Assembly: GCF_900637975.1 (NCBI RefSeq)
Contig: NZ_LR134477.1
Coordinates: 310,001-374,000 of the forward strand
Direction: 5' to 3'
Length of the DNA stretch: 64,000 nt
DNA from: Actinomyces viscosus
GTDB taxonomy: Bacteria; Actinomycetota; Actinomycetes; Actinomycetales; Actinomycetaceae
Below the pieces are notes generated by a model that saw only the letters and a program-made list of their open reading frames with translations, did not search any database and had not been told where the DNA came from. Made by a program: the position numbers and the translations under genes. Shown in pieces: positions 52,904 through 62,380 of this stretch; within the stretch, counting starts at the first letter, position 1, and every line of letters starts with the position of its first letter.

Positions 52904-54188
52904 CAGGGGGTCGGCAAAGTCGGTTTAGGTGGGGGTTTGGGTGAGTAGTCTGATGGCTCGTTTGGGTTGTCGTGACAGGGATCTGGTGGTGCTGGCGATG
53001 GAGGTGCCGGTGCCGTGGAAGAGTCGGATGAGGCTGATGGCCAGGTTACGCAGGGTGGCCATGACCTGTGGGCCGTTGCCGATGCGCAGCTGGTGGCGGT
53101 CCTCATCGAAGACCACGTCCCTGACCCAGTGAAGTCGGTTCTCGATTCCCCAGCGCCCTTGGACCCAGGCCGCGACGACCTCGGGCTGGGCATCGGTCAT
53201 AGGGAGGGAGCAGATCAGGTAGACCACCTCAACATGCTTCCTGCTCTTGATGGTCCTGGTGCGTCGGAGCTGGACCACCTGCGCAGCCCCGGGGAAGTCC
53301 ACCCAGGCGGGAGCCTCAATCGCCTTGGCAGCGCGCCGCACCCGCCGACCGTGACCGGCATCGACGCTTGAGACGGACGGGACACTCTTCCAGGGCAGCG
53401 CCTTGAGCGTCCTGCGAAGGGTCTTCTGGTTGCCCTTGACCGTCAGCACGTAGTGACCACCACGCCGGGTGATCCACCGGGCTGTGCCTGTCTGGGTGTG
53501 CATCGCATCGGCGCTCACCACCACCCCTTCCAGGTCCAAGGGTTCGAGAAGCTCCCTGAGCGCGGGGATCTCGTTGGACTTGCCTGCCACCCGCTGCTGG
53601 GTCGGTACGGCGCCGGTGGCGTGGTCCAAGGCGGCCAGGAGGTGCGGCGCTGGGTCCTTGCTGGTGCGGGCGCCGCGCATGGTCTTGCCGTCCACGGCGA
53701 TCACTGTGCGGCCGTTGATGGTGCCGGTACGCGTGCACAACCATGACCTCAGGTGGGCGTCAACGTCAGCGGGGTCCAGGTCCTGCAGGACTCGGCGGAT
53801 GGTCGACTCTGAGGGCAGGGCCTGGCCCGCCGCTAGTCCCAGGGCCTCCAGGTCGGCGCCGGTCAGGTCGGTGGTGCGCTCCCATATCGCCGTCAGGCTG
53901 CGACAGCCGGCCAGCACCCCGGTCACGGCCAGGGACAGGACCGTAGACAGGTTATGACGCACGCCCCGACGGTCCCTGGGATCAGCCACGTTCCTGAGAA
54001 CCTGGACCAGGGGCCGGCGCGACAAGGCGGTCGTGGTGGAAGATGACATCGGCGCGGGCTCCCAGGACGAGGGGATGACTAGACACCACTCATCGTCCCT
54101 GCGGGGCCCGCGCCCCCCGTCCTAGCGACACACCACCCCCGTCAAAACGGCTCAGACACCCCCACCCACCAACTTTGCCGACCCCCTG
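52904..54188 (-). mobile_element. ISAs1-family insertion sequence, copy 2
   Basis: 1285 bp with 21-bp terminal inverted repeats (52904-52924 and 54168-54188, one mismatch). The target duplication is CCCGTTACC (52895-52903 and 54190-54198), or 10 bp with one mismatch. It carries an intact transposase. The insertion lies between two related lipoprotein genes and its right target repeat contains the stop codon of the upstream one. Confidence 0.95.
52925..54049 (-). CDS. ISAs1-family transposase, intact
   Basis: 374 residues. The DDE catalytic residues are D120 (VIAVDGKTM), D181 (VVVSADAMHT) and E303 (GIENRLHWVRD), with the N-terminal DUF4338/ISAs1-associated region LVQVLRNVADPRDRRGVRHNLSTVLSLAV. 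The stop directly abuts the left terminal repeat. Compared with copy 1 the frame is unbroken, making this the likely active source, although the two differ at many residues and are not a recent duplicate. Confidence 0.95.
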   Translation of the reverse strand: MSSSTTTALSRRPLVQVLRNVADPRDRRGVRHNLSTVLSLAVTGVLAGCRSLTAIWERTTDLTGADLEALGLAAGQALPSESTIRRVLQDLDPADVDAHLRSWLCTRTGTINGRTVIAVDGKTMRGARTSKDPAPHLLAALDHATGAVPTQQRVAGKSNEIPALRELLEPLDLEGVVVSADAMHTQTGTARWITRRGGHYVLTVKGNQKTLRRTLKALPWKSVPSVSSVDAGHGRRVRRAAKAIEAPAWVDFPGAAQVVQLRRTRTIKSRKHVEVVYLICSLPMTDAQPEVVAAWVQGRWGIENRLHWVRDVVFDEDRHQLRIGNGPQVMATLRNLAISLIRLFHGTGTSIASTTRSLSRQPKRAIRLLTQTPT

Positions 54189-54193
54189 CCCCG

Positions 54194-54973
54194 TTACCCC
54201 ATGGCTCCGGCGTCGAGACCACTGACTCGCGTTCCGCTCAGGATGTCGTGCCACGTCTGAAGGTCGGGAAGGCTGCTCGGAGAGCACTGCAGGATGATTT
54301 CGAGAGTGGCTCCCTGATCTCCAACCTGTCTGAAGAACCGGTATCCGGAGACTTCGCTGTCGCCGGCGTTAGTGAAGTTGACTGTGCCGGTGTAGGCGAC
54401 CTCGTAACCCGCGAGCGTGCCACTGTCATCGGGCATGACGTCGACGACGGTCGGTCCCGACGTCACCGTGTAGGCGGGGTAGTTTGCAGGCTGCTCCTGC
54501 ACCTTGGACGAGGAGGCGGCGTTGTCCCTCGACGTACTCCTGTTTCTGTAGGTGTCCTGGGAGGACTGGTATCGGAGAACGCCCTGGCAGGTGTGGTCGT
54601 TGAAGAGGTATCCCCGGCTGATGAGGAAAGAGGTCTCCATCGGGAGACTGAGGAGGTTGTCGTCCTGCTGCCAGATATCGGTTCTCTCGTTGGTGATCGT
54701 GACACTTGGCATCGTCCATGCTGAGGCGGAGGGGGTGGCGGATGCCGATGGTGTGGCCGACTTGGAGGGGGAGGGCTTGGCGGAGGGGGTCTGCGAGCTG
54801 TCCTGCGAGCTGCCTGCGGAGGCGCTGACGGGTTCGACGGTGAGCTGGCCCTTGTGGGCGGGGCCGCAGGCGCTCAGCGCCAGACCGGCGGTCAGGCACA
54901 GGCTGAGGGCAAGGCAGCGAGTCGTGTGAGAGCCGCGACCGGTGTGGTTGCGGTGCAGTAGACGGGTGCGCAT
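54194..54973 (-). CDS. Secreted lipoprotein, member C
   Basis: 259 residues from ATG 54973, with GGGAGG upstream. Same signal, lipobox (LALSAC) and Ser/Pro/Ala linker as member B, nearly base for base, followed by a diverged ectodomain: GPTVVDVMPDDSGTLAGYE, TVNFTNAGDSEVSGYRFFRQVGDQGATLE, LQCSPSSL and WHDILSGTRVSGLDAGAMG. Its stop TAA (54194-54196) lies within the right target duplication of IS copy 2. The 327 bp upstream (54974-55300) contain only the tRNA promoter near 55228. Confidence 0.8.
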   Translation of the reverse strand: MRTRLLHRNHTGRGSHTTRCLALSLCLTAGLALSACGPAHKGQLTVEPVSASAGSSQDSSQTPSAKPSPSKSATPSASATPSASAWTMPSVTITNERTDIWQQDDNLLSLPMETSFLISRGYLFNDHTCQGVLRYQSSQDTYRNRSTSRDNAASSSKVQEQPANYPAYTVTSGPTVVDVMPDDSGTLAGYEVAYTGTVNFTNAGDSEVSGYRFFRQVGDQGATLEIILQCSPSSLPDLQTWHDILSGTRVSGLDAGAMG

Positions 54974-55227
54974 ATGGCCTCCCAGAGGGTCATGGGGTGA
55001 GCAGGAACTTGTGCGAGTCTAAGGGATGTCTCCGCTGACGCGCTCGGTTGTGGGCGGGAGCGCGGGGACGGCAGAAGGGCGCAGAAGGACCTGGTGGCTC
55101 GCGTGCTACGGGGTGTCTGGGGTGCCTATGGGGAGCCCGGGCCGGTTCGACGGCCTGAGTCGAGGGTGTGATGCAGGCGGGGGAGCCCATCGTGCCCGTC
55201 GTGTGTCTGTAGTCACCTTGCGATGAT

Positions 55228-55256
55228 TTGGCGGTACCGGGGAGGGCGTGTAGATT
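55228..55256 (+). promoter_or_regulatory. Promoter of the tRNA-Gln/Glu cluster
   Basis: -35 TTGGCG (55228-55233), a 17-base spacer, -10 TAGATT (55251-55256). Transcription would begin near 55263, about 38 bases before the mature tRNA-Gln. Confidence 0.65.
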
Positions 55257-55300
55257 ACTGCCCGCTGCCTCGGCCGCAAGTCGTTCGAGGTGAAGCCCTT

Positions 55301-55372
55301 TGGGGTATGGTGTAATTGGCAACACGACTGATTCTGGTTCAGTTATTCTAGGTTCGAGTCCTGGTACCCCAG
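55301..55372 (+). tRNA. tRNA-Gln (anticodon CTG)
   Basis: Acceptor TGGGGTA/TACCCCA, anticodon loop TTCTGGT (anticodon CTG) and T-loop GGTTCGAGTCC; discriminator G. CCA not encoded. First tRNA of a three-gene cluster. Confidence 0.95.
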
Positions 55373-55389
55373 CGGATCTTCTGATCTAA

Positions 55390-55462
55390 GCCCCCATCGT
55401 TTAGTGGCCTAGGACACCGCCCTCTCACGGCGGCGGCGCCGGTTCGAATCCGGCTGGGGGTA
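55390..55462 (+). tRNA. tRNA-Glu (anticodon CTC), copy 1
   Basis: Acceptor GCCCCCA/TGGGGGT with a terminal G-U pair, anticodon stem CCGCC/GGCGG with loop CTCTCAC (anticodon CTC), T-loop GGTTCGAATCC, discriminator A; CCA not encoded. Confidence 0.95.
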
Positions 55463-55502
55463 CGAGGGTCTGGTTGTCGTTCTCGATGACTGGACTGTCA
55501 CA

Positions 55503-55575
55503 GCCCCCATCGTTTAGCGGCCTAGGACACCGCCCTCTCACGGCGGCGGCGCCGGTTCGAATCCGGCTGGGGGTA
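55503..55575 (+). tRNA. tRNA-Glu (anticodon CTC), copy 2
   Basis: Identical to copy 1 except for one base in the D-loop (TTAGCGG instead of TTAGTGG), 40 bp further on. Confidence 0.95.
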
Positions 55576-55581
55576 CGGGAG

Positions 55582-55621
55582 ATGAAGGTCCGCACCACCT
55601 GCAGGTGGTGCGGACCTTCAT
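55582..55621. terminator. 40-bp perfect palindrome after the tRNA cluster
   Basis: ATGAAGGTCCGCACCACCTG followed by its exact complement, with no unpaired loop required. It starts six bases after tRNA-Glu copy 2 and lies before the convergent deacetylase gene, so it can stop transcription from both sides. Confidence 0.7.
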
Positions 55622-55642
55622 GGTCATGTCTGCGACGACGAT

Positions 55643-56527
55643 CTATGTCAGCTCGCTCTGATGCTCTGAGGCGGAGGAAAGCAGGTCGCTGCCCGTGGTG
55701 ATGGTGAGTCCTTGCCCCTGTAAGGAGCGCACGGCGCCCTCCAGCGCGGCGAACAAGGCCTCGGAGGGCTGCGTGCGGCCGTCGTGGCACAGCACCACCG
55801 ATCCGGCGCCGGCCACGTCCTTGACGGCGGCAGCTGCTGAGGCGGAAGGAGTGTGAACGCTCCACAGCAGCACGTCCAGCCCTTGCTGGGAGGCCACCAT
55901 CATGGCCGGCGCGTCAACCCGGCCGTAGGGAGGGCGCCACAGACGCGGAGACGGGGCCCCTGCCGCCGTGATCGCCTCGCAGGTCCTGCGCACTGAGTGG
56001 GTCAGCTCCGGAAAGTCCACGCCGTAGACGTCCGTGTGCACCCAGTTGTGGACGGCCACCTCATGCCCTTCAGCGACCTCCCGTGCAATCAGCTCGGGGT
56101 GGGCCTGCGCTGCGGATCCCAGGACGAAGAAGGTGGCCCGTGCCTGCAGCCTGGCCAGCATGTCGAGCACGAGCGGAGTCCAGCGAGGGTCTGGTCCGTC
56201 GTCGAAGGTCAGAGCCAGCTTTCCCGACTCCCCGCCCGTCTGGAAAACCGTCCGTGCGCCAAGAGCCCGGCCGGGGGCCGAGGGGCGCGGAGCGGTCCGT
56301 GCGGTGGGGGACAGGTGGGTCTCCCGCCATCGGGAGACTCCTGCCGCAGTGCCCGCACCCAGAAGACCGGTGGCCGTCGCCAGCGCCGTCACCCCAAGGA
56401 GGCGCCGTCGGCCTCTCATCCGGTCGCTCGCAGCGCTGCGTGAGGGCTGAGGGGCGTCTGCGGAGTGGGCGCCGTCCTTGGTCGTATCTCCCGTATCCCC
56501 CGCAGCGCTCCGGCTCTCGATCGTCAC
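55643..56527 (-). CDS. Polysaccharide deacetylase (NodB/CE4 family), exported
   Basis: Removes N-acetyl groups from peptidoglycan or another polysaccharide outside the cell. 294 residues; a long charged N-terminus leads to an RGRRRLLG twin-arginine-like motif and a hydrophobic segment (TALATATGLLGAGTAAG), so export by Tat or as a membrane-anchored protein is likely. CE4 motifs: TFDDGPDP with D109/D110, then H160 and H164 (HEVAVHNWVH), RPPYGRVD, and VLCHDG. TACGAT six bases before GTG 56527 points to a leaderless mRNA. It diverges from rnj. Confidence 0.9.
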   Translation of the reverse strand: MTIESRSAAGDTGDTTKDGAHSADAPQPSRSAASDRMRGRRRLLGVTALATATGLLGAGTAAGVSRWRETHLSPTARTAPRPSAPGRALGARTVFQTGGESGKLALTFDDGPDPRWTPLVLDMLARLQARATFFVLGSAAQAHPELIAREVAEGHEVAVHNWVHTDVYGVDFPELTHSVRRTCEAITAAGAPSPRLWRPPYGRVDAPAMMVASQQGLDVLLWSVHTPSASAAAAVKDVAGAGSVVLCHDGRTQPSEALFAALEGAVRSLQGQGLTITTGSDLLSSASEHQSELT

Positions 56528-56654
56528 CGGTACATCGTAGAACGCATCTCAGAGAACCCTGAGTGCCTCGTGAGGTGTTGCGACACTGAGACGGATCTGG
56601 ACCGGATGAGGCCGGATCAATCGATAACCGAGGGATCCTCGGTAGGATGCCCGC

Positions 56655-58340
56655 GTGACGAACTTTCCCGCGCTGAAGACCCCCGGCCCCCTCACCGACG
56701 GCGCCATGCGCATCACCCCCTTGGGAGGCCTGGGTGAGGTCGGCCGCAACATGACCGTCTTCGAGCTCGACGGCAAGCTGCTCATCGTCGACTGCGGCGT
56801 GCTCTTCCCGGAGGAGGACCAGCCCGGCGTCGACCTCATCCTCCCCGACTTCTCCTCCATCGAGGACCGCATCGACGACGTCGTGGCCCTGGTGCTCACT
56901 CACGGGCACGAGGACCACATCGGAGGCGTGCCCTACCTGCTGCGCCTGCGCGAGGACATCCCCCTGGTGGGCAGCGAGCTCACCCTGGCCTTCGTGGAGG
57001 CCAAGCTCAAGGAGCATCGCATCCACCCGGTCCTGCGTCAGGTCGTCGAGCACGAGGAGGTCTCCTACGGCCCCTTCGACCTTGAGTTCGTGGCCGTCAA
57101 CCACTCCATTCCCGACGCCATGGCGGTCATGATCCGCACCGACGCCGGCAATGTGCTCGTCACCGGTGACTTCAAGATGGACTCCCTGCCCATCGACGGG
57201 CGCATCACGGACCTGCGCTCCTTCGCGCGCTTCGGTGAGGAGGGAGTGGACCTGTTCTGCGTGGACTCCACCAACGCCGAGGTTCCCGGCATGGTCGGCC
57301 ACGAGGGTGAGATCGGCCAGGTCCTGGACAACATCTTCGCCGACTCCGACGGGCAGATCATCGTGGCCTCCTTCGCCAGCCACGTCCACCGCGTCCAACA
57401 GGTCCTCGACGCCGCCGCCCTGCACGGCAGGCGAGTCGCCCTCGTAGGACGCTCCATGGTGCGCAACATGGGGATCGCCGCTGAGCGCGGTTACCTCAAG
57501 GTTCCCGACGGCGTCCTCATCGACGCCCGTGACATCACCTCGCTGCCTGCGCACGAGAGGGTCCTCATGGTCACCGGCTCCCAGGGCGAGCCGATGGCGG
57601 CCCTGTCCCGGATGGCGCACTCCGAGCACCGCAGCGTCACCATCGAGCCCGGCGACACCGTCATCTTCGCCTCCTCCCTGATCCCGGGCAACGAGAACTC
57701 CGTCTTCCGGGTCATCAACCAGCTCATGCGGCTGGGGGCGCGCGTGGTCCACCAGGGCAACGCCAAGGTCCACGTCTCCGGACACGCCTCCTCCGAGGAG
57801 CTGCTCCACGTCTACAACATCGTCCAGCCCCGCAACGTCATGCCCATCCACGGCGAGATCCGTCACCTGGTGGCCAACGGCGGACTGGCCGTCAAGACGG
57901 GAGTCGCCCCCGAGCAGGTCATGCTGTGCGAGGACGGAGTGGCGGTCGACCTGGAGGGGGGAGTCGCCCGCATTGCCGGCCAGGTTCCCTGCGGCTACAT
58001 CTATGTCGACGGCTCCTCCGTGGGGGAGATCGACGAGGCCGAGCTCAAGGACCGCCGCATCCTGGCGGAGGAGGGCTTCGTCTCCGTCTACGCCGTGGTG
58101 GAGACCACGACCGGAACCATCCTGGCCGGCCCGCACATCCAGGCCCGGGGCATGGCCGAGGACGACTCGGTCTTCGAGGAGATCCTCCCCGACGTCACCG
58201 AGGCGCTGTCCGCCGCGCTGAAAACAGGTAAGGCGGACGCCTACTCCCTCCAGCAGGTCATGCGCCGCACCCTGGGACGATGGATCGGGCGCCGGCTCAA
58301 GCGCCGTCCCATGATCGTCCCGGTCGTCATAGAGGCCTAG
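56655..58340 (+). CDS. rnj: Ribonuclease J
   Basis: Metallo-beta-lactamase/beta-CASP endo- and 5'-3' exoribonuclease central to mRNA turnover. 561 residues from GTG 56655, six bases after TAGGAT (56643-56648). The catalytic LTHGHEDHIGG (H83, H85, D87, H88), VNHSIPDAMA, VLVTGDFKMDS and the beta-CASP elements VTGSQGEPMAAL, HVSGHASSEEL and IHGEIRHL are intact. Fifteen bases separate it from the following kinase. Confidence 0.95.
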   Translation: MTNFPALKTPGPLTDGAMRITPLGGLGEVGRNMTVFELDGKLLIVDCGVLFPEEDQPGVDLILPDFSSIEDRIDDVVALVLTHGHEDHIGGVPYLLRLREDIPLVGSELTLAFVEAKLKEHRIHPVLRQVVEHEEVSYGPFDLEFVAVNHSIPDAMAVMIRTDAGNVLVTGDFKMDSLPIDGRITDLRSFARFGEEGVDLFCVDSTNAEVPGMVGHEGEIGQVLDNIFADSDGQIIVASFASHVHRVQQVLDAAALHGRRVALVGRSMVRNMGIAAERGYLKVPDGVLIDARDITSLPAHERVLMVTGSQGEPMAALSRMAHSEHRSVTIEPGDTVIFASSLIPGNENSVFRVINQLMRLGARVVHQGNAKVHVSGHASSEELLHVYNIVQPRNVMPIHGEIRHLVANGGLAVKTGVAPEQVMLCEDGVAVDLEGGVARIAGQVPCGYIYVDGSSVGEIDEAELKDRRILAEEGFVSVYAVVETTTGTILAGPHIQARGMAEDDSVFEEILPDVTEALSAALKTGKADAYSLQQVMRRTLGRWIGRRLKRRPMIVPVVIEA

Positions 58341-58355
58341 GGGGCTGCTTACTGC

Positions 58356-59333
58356 ATGACTCTGTTCCGGCCCGCGTGCTTCATATCCACCGGATCCATC
58401 CTCATCGACATCCCCCTTCACGTCAGCCGGGTGCCGACGCCGGGAGGGGCGATCACCGGGGCCTCGTCGGGCCCGGTCGTGGGCGGCGGGTACACGGTGG
58501 TCTCGGCCGCCGCCCGCCAGGGCGTCCCCGCCGCCCTGGCAGCCACCCTGGGAACCGGACCCAACTCCGCACGGGTACGCGAGTCGATGCGCCTGGACCA
58601 GGTCGAGCTGCTCGTCGAGGAGCTCGTCGGGGACATCGGCACCTGCACCACGCTCATCGAGCCCTCGGGGCGACGAACCTTCATCACCACCGCCGGTGTC
58701 GAGGGCGAGCCCCAGCGGGAGGACCTCGAGAGTCTCGACCTGAGAGAGGGCGACTGGGTCTACGCCACCGGCTACGACCTGGCCCACTACACGAGCCGGG
58801 GCATCCTGGCCGACTGGCTCCTGTCGATCCCCGACGGCGTCGGACTGGTCATCGACCTGGGCCCGGTCCAGCCCGACATCCCCGACCAGGTGCTGCTGCC
58901 GCTACTGTCCCGGGCGACGATGCTGACCGGAAACGACCTGGAGATGAACCGTCTCGAGGAACGGCTGGGAGGCCCGAGCGCCATCCGTGAGGCCTGCCCC
59001 CGGGCGCTCATCGTCCGACGTACCGGGGCCCACGGCTGCGTTCTGCACCCGGTCGACGGCGATCCGATCGAGGTCCCCGGTTTCGTGCGTGACGTCGTGG
59101 ACACGACGGGAGCCGGGGACACCCACACCGGCGTCCTGGTCGCCGGGCTCCTCGACGGACTCGACGTCGTTGAGGCGGCCAGGCGGGCCAACGCGGCCGC
59201 TGCCCACGCCGTGGCCTGTATCGGGCCGGCACAGGCGCCGCGCCGCGAGGAGATCGACGGCTTCCTCCAGGAGAGCCCTGAGCGGCCCCAGACGCCCGAC
59301 GAGGCCCGGCACCGGGGCGGCGCCCGTCCCTGA
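58356..59333 (+). CDS. PfkB-family carbohydrate kinase
   Basis: 325 residues of ribokinase-like fold: GGAITGASSGPVVGGGYTVVSAAARQG at the N-terminus, a middle dominated by LTGNDLEMNRL, and the PfkB signature DTTGAGDTHTGVLVAGLLDG with the catalytic aspartate. The substrate is unknown (ribokinase, fructokinase or nucleoside kinase types). It follows rnj by 15 bases and is probably on its transcript. The C-terminal tail is Pro/Glu/Arg-rich. Confidence 0.88.
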   Translation: MTLFRPACFISTGSILIDIPLHVSRVPTPGGAITGASSGPVVGGGYTVVSAAARQGVPAALAATLGTGPNSARVRESMRLDQVELLVEELVGDIGTCTTLIEPSGRRTFITTAGVEGEPQREDLESLDLREGDWVYATGYDLAHYTSRGILADWLLSIPDGVGLVIDLGPVQPDIPDQVLLPLLSRATMLTGNDLEMNRLEERLGGPSAIREACPRALIVRRTGAHGCVLHPVDGDPIEVPGFVRDVVDTTGAGDTHTGVLVAGLLDGLDVVEAARRANAAAAHAVACIGPAQAPRREEIDGFLQESPERPQTPDEARHRGGARP

Positions 59334-59427
59334 CGGGGGTCCTTCTGAGAAGGTGACGTGTCTCCGGCTGTCCGAGGCGGCGTGGCAGGGCCGCCGAGGC
59401 CGAGAATCCGATAGTTTCTAAGACATC

Positions 59428-62361
59428 ATGGCCAATCGTCGCACCACGAGAACTGCTACGCCTCCCTCCGGAACCGGCAGAGGACGTAACCGAGGGGTAC
59501 CCGCTCAAGGATCCGCTCCCCTCGCCGCCCCCGGATCCCAGCCCTCCGGCGGGCGCTACCGCCGTACCGGGTGGGCCTTCCTCATCCTGGCCCTCGCGGC
59601 GGTCCTGGCCCTGCGCGAGTGGTTCGGGGTCTCCGGGGCCGCAGGCAACCTCCTGCACCACATCGCCGCGGGCCCCGTCGGCGTTCTCGGGGTGCTGGTG
59701 CCCCTGCTCCTGGCGGCGCTGGGGATCGCCATGCTGCGGGCGCACAGCCTGGGAGCGGTTCACGCCCGGGTCTCCGTGGGCTGCCTCGGCCTACTGACCG
59801 CTCTGACCGGAATGATCCAGGTCGGCAGCGGGAACCCTGTCCTCAGGGACAATATCGGTGGCCTGGAGAGCGCCGGCGGACTGCTGGGGTGGCTGGTGGG
59901 CTATCCGCTGGCGGCCCTGTTCTCCTCCGTGGGGGCCTTCATCCTGTTCATCCTCCTGGCGTCCTTCTCCGCCCTGGTCCTGTCCGGCAAGACCGTCGCC
60001 GAGATCCGCGACCTGCTGGCGCAGCGCCGTTCCCCGGGCGCTGAGGGGACCGGAGGCTCCTCCGACGCCGACGGCGCCGGTGACTCCCTGGCCCGGCGCC
60101 TGCTCGGGCGCGTCCGCGGGGGCCTCGGAACGGCCGGGGTGGCGAGCAATGATCCTGACCAGACGGCGCTCCTGGACTCCTACGACGGCGACGAGCCCTT
60201 CCGCTCCGCGCTGGAGGTGGAGGAGTCGACCCCGCGCAAGCGCGGCAGCGGCCGACGCAAGCGCTCCGCCGACCGGGAGGCTCAGCAGACGTCGATCACC
60301 GAGCTCTTCGAGCCGGGCAGTGACCATGCCAGTGACCATGCCGGCGATCCTGGTGACCACGCTGACGGCTCCACCTTCGTCGTCCCGGAGGTGGGCGATG
60401 AGGCCGATGCCGTTGCCTCGTCGGCCCCCTCGGCCGTCTCGCCCGCCAAGGGCCGGGCTGCTGGCGGCCCGGCAGCGGCGGGACCGTCCTCAGGCGCACA
60501 GCGCAAGCCCTCCACGGCGAAGCGTCCGGCCCGGCCGACGTCCTCCGGGTTCGACGCCGTCACCGAGGAGACGCCCGAGGTCCCCCTCGACGAGCCCGAT
60601 CTCGCCGACCAGCTCGCCATGAGCGACATGAGCAACATGGCCCTGCCCGACGGCTCCACCTACACCCTGCCCGAGGACGCGCTGCTCGGGCCCGGACCGG
60701 GGCACGCCACCCGCACCCCCGCCAACGACGCCATCGTTGAGGCGCTGCAGAACGTCTTCGCCGAGTTCAACGTGGACGCCACCGTCACCGGCTACACGCG
60801 CGGTCCCCAGGTGACCCGCTACGAGGTCCACCGCGGTCGGGGCGTCAACGTCTCCCGCATCACGGGGCTGGAGAAGAACATCGCCTACGCGGTGGCCTCC
60901 GACGAGATCCGTCTGCTCACCCCGATCCCCGGCAAGAGCGCCATCGGTATCGAGATCCCCAACACCGACCGCGAGATGGTCAAGCTCGGCGACGTCCTGC
61001 GCTCTCAGGCCGCCCGTAAGCAGGCCCATCCTCTGGTCGTCGGGCTGGGCAAGAACGTGGAGGGCGACTACGTCGTCACCAACCTGGCCAAGACCCCGCA
61101 CCTGCTGGTGGCCGGACAGACCGGCTCGGGTAAGTCCTCCTTCGTCAACTCCATGATCACCTCGATCATGATGCGCGCCACGCCGGAGGAGGTGCGCATG
61201 GTGCTGGTCGACCCCAAGCGGGTCGAGCTGACCATCTATGAGGGCATCCCCCACCTCATCACCCCGATCATCACCTCCCCGAAGAAGGCGGCCGAGGCCC
61301 TGGAGTGGGTGGTCCGAGAGATGGACGCCCGATACGACGACCTGGCCTCCTTCGGCTTCAAGCACATCGACGACTTCAACAAGGCGGTGCGCGCCGGCGA
61401 GGTTCAGCCCCTTCCCGGCTCCCAGCGCGAGCTGAGCCCCTACCCCTACCTCCTGGTCGTCGTCGACGAGCTCGCCGACCTCATGATGACGGCTCCCAAG
61501 GACGTCGAGGCCTCCATCCAGCGCATCACCCAGCTCGCCCGCGCCGCCGGGATCCACCTGGTCCTGGCCACCCAGAGACCCGTCGCCCAGGTGGTCACCG
61601 GACTCATCAAGTCCAACGTCCCCTCACGCCTGGCCTTCGCCACCGCCTCCCAGCTGGACTCCCGCGTCATTCTCGATCAGAACGGGGCCGAGACCCTCAC
61701 CGGTCAGGGAGACGCCCTCTACCTCGGGCCCGGAGCCTCAACGCCGGTGCGCATCCAGGGCTCCTGGGTCAACGAGTCCGAGATTCGCTCCGTCGTCGAG
61801 CACGTCAAGGCCCAGCTGACCCCCGAGTACCGCGAGGACGTCGTCGTCCCGGAGGTCAAGAAGCAGATCGACGAGGAGATCGGCGACGACATGGACCTGC
61901 TCCTGCAGGCTGCCGAGCTCATCATCTCCAGCCAGTTCGGCTCCACCTCCATGCTCCAGCGCAAGCTGCGCGTCGGCTTCGCCAAGGCCGGGCGCCTCAT
62001 GGACCTGCTCGAGTCCCGTGAGGTCGTCGGCCCCTCGGAGGGGTCCAAGGCGCGTGACGTCCTCGTCCAGCCCGAGCAGCTCGAGGAGACCCTGGCCTGG
62101 ATCAAGGGGGAGGGGAGCGCTCCCGGAAGCGCTGAGACCCCGTCCGCCCCCGAGGACACTCAGGAGGCCCCCTCCTCCGACACCCCGCCGGCTCCTGCTG
62201 CGGGCGAGCCCCGCACGGTCGCCCTGCCGTCGAACCGGTACAGCACCGACCCGCTGGAGGCCGACCCGAGTCTGCCGGAGTCGGAGTCCTGGGAGGACTC
62301 CTTCGCCGAGGAGGACTCCGAGGACGCCTGGTCCCTCACCGGCCGTGGCTCATCGTGGTGA
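59428..62361 (+). CDS. ftsK: DNA translocase FtsK/SpoIIIE
   Basis: Septal DNA pump for chromosome segregation, 977 residues. Four membrane segments lie between about 45 and 190 (for example [36 protein letters not shown]). A variable acidic linker follows to about 410, then the motor: [20 protein letters not shown], Walker [11 protein letters not shown] (about 565), [11 protein letters not shown], and the C-terminal winged-helix gamma domain ([32 protein letters not shown]). The Pro/Glu-rich tail ends [15 protein letters not shown] 11-16 bases upstream leaves a near-leaderless start. Confidence 0.96.
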   Translation: MANRRTTRTATPPSGTGRGRNRGVPAQGSAPLAAPGSQPSGGRYRRTGWAFLILALAAVLALREWFGVSGAAGNLLHHIAAGPVGVLGVLVPLLLAALGIAMLRAHSLGAVHARVSVGCLGLLTALTGMIQVGSGNPVLRDNIGGLESAGGLLGWLVGYPLAALFSSVGAFILFILLASFSALVLSGKTVAEIRDLLAQRRSPGAEGTGGSSDADGAGDSLARRLLGRVRGGLGTAGVASNDPDQTALLDSYDGDEPFRSALEVEESTPRKRGSGRRKRSADREAQQTSITELFEPGSDHASDHAGDPGDHADGSTFVVPEVGDEADAVASSAPSAVSPAKGRAAGGPAAAGPSSGAQRKPSTAKRPARPTSSGFDAVTEETPEVPLDEPDLADQLAMSDMSNMALPDGSTYTLPEDALLGPGPGHATRTPANDAIVEALQNVFAEFNVDATVTGYTRGPQVTRYEVHRGRGVNVSRITGLEKNIAYAVASDEIRLLTPIPGKSAIGIEIPNTDREMVKLGDVLRSQAARKQAHPLVVGLGKNVEGDYVVTNLAKTPHLLVAGQTGSGKSSFVNSMITSIMMRATPEEVRMVLVDPKRVELTIYEGIPHLITPIITSPKKAAEALEWVVREMDARYDDLASFGFKHIDDFNKAVRAGEVQPLPGSQRELSPYPYLLVVVDELADLMMTAPKDVEASIQRITQLARAAGIHLVLATQRPVAQVVTGLIKSNVPSRLAFATASQLDSRVILDQNGAETLTGQGDALYLGPGASTPVRIQGSWVNESEIRSVVEHVKAQLTPEYREDVVVPEVKKQIDEEIGDDMDLLLQAAELIISSQFGSTSMLQRKLRVGFAKAGRLMDLLESREVVGPSEGSKARDVLVQPEQLEETLAWIKGEGSAPGSAETPSAPEDTQEAPSSDTPPAPAAGEPRTVALPSNRYSTDPLEADPSLPESESWEDSFAEEDSEDAWSLTGRGSSW

Positions 62362-62380
62362 CCCGGTCCTCGACCTCTCG

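Noticed and set aside
55390..55575. Second near-identical repeat pair
   Set aside because: Both units fold as tRNA-Glu.
56070..58787. A 905-codon open frame antisense to RNase J
   Set aside because: Same GC effect; it contains no recognisable domain and spans both the deacetylase and the kinase, which are clearly real genes.
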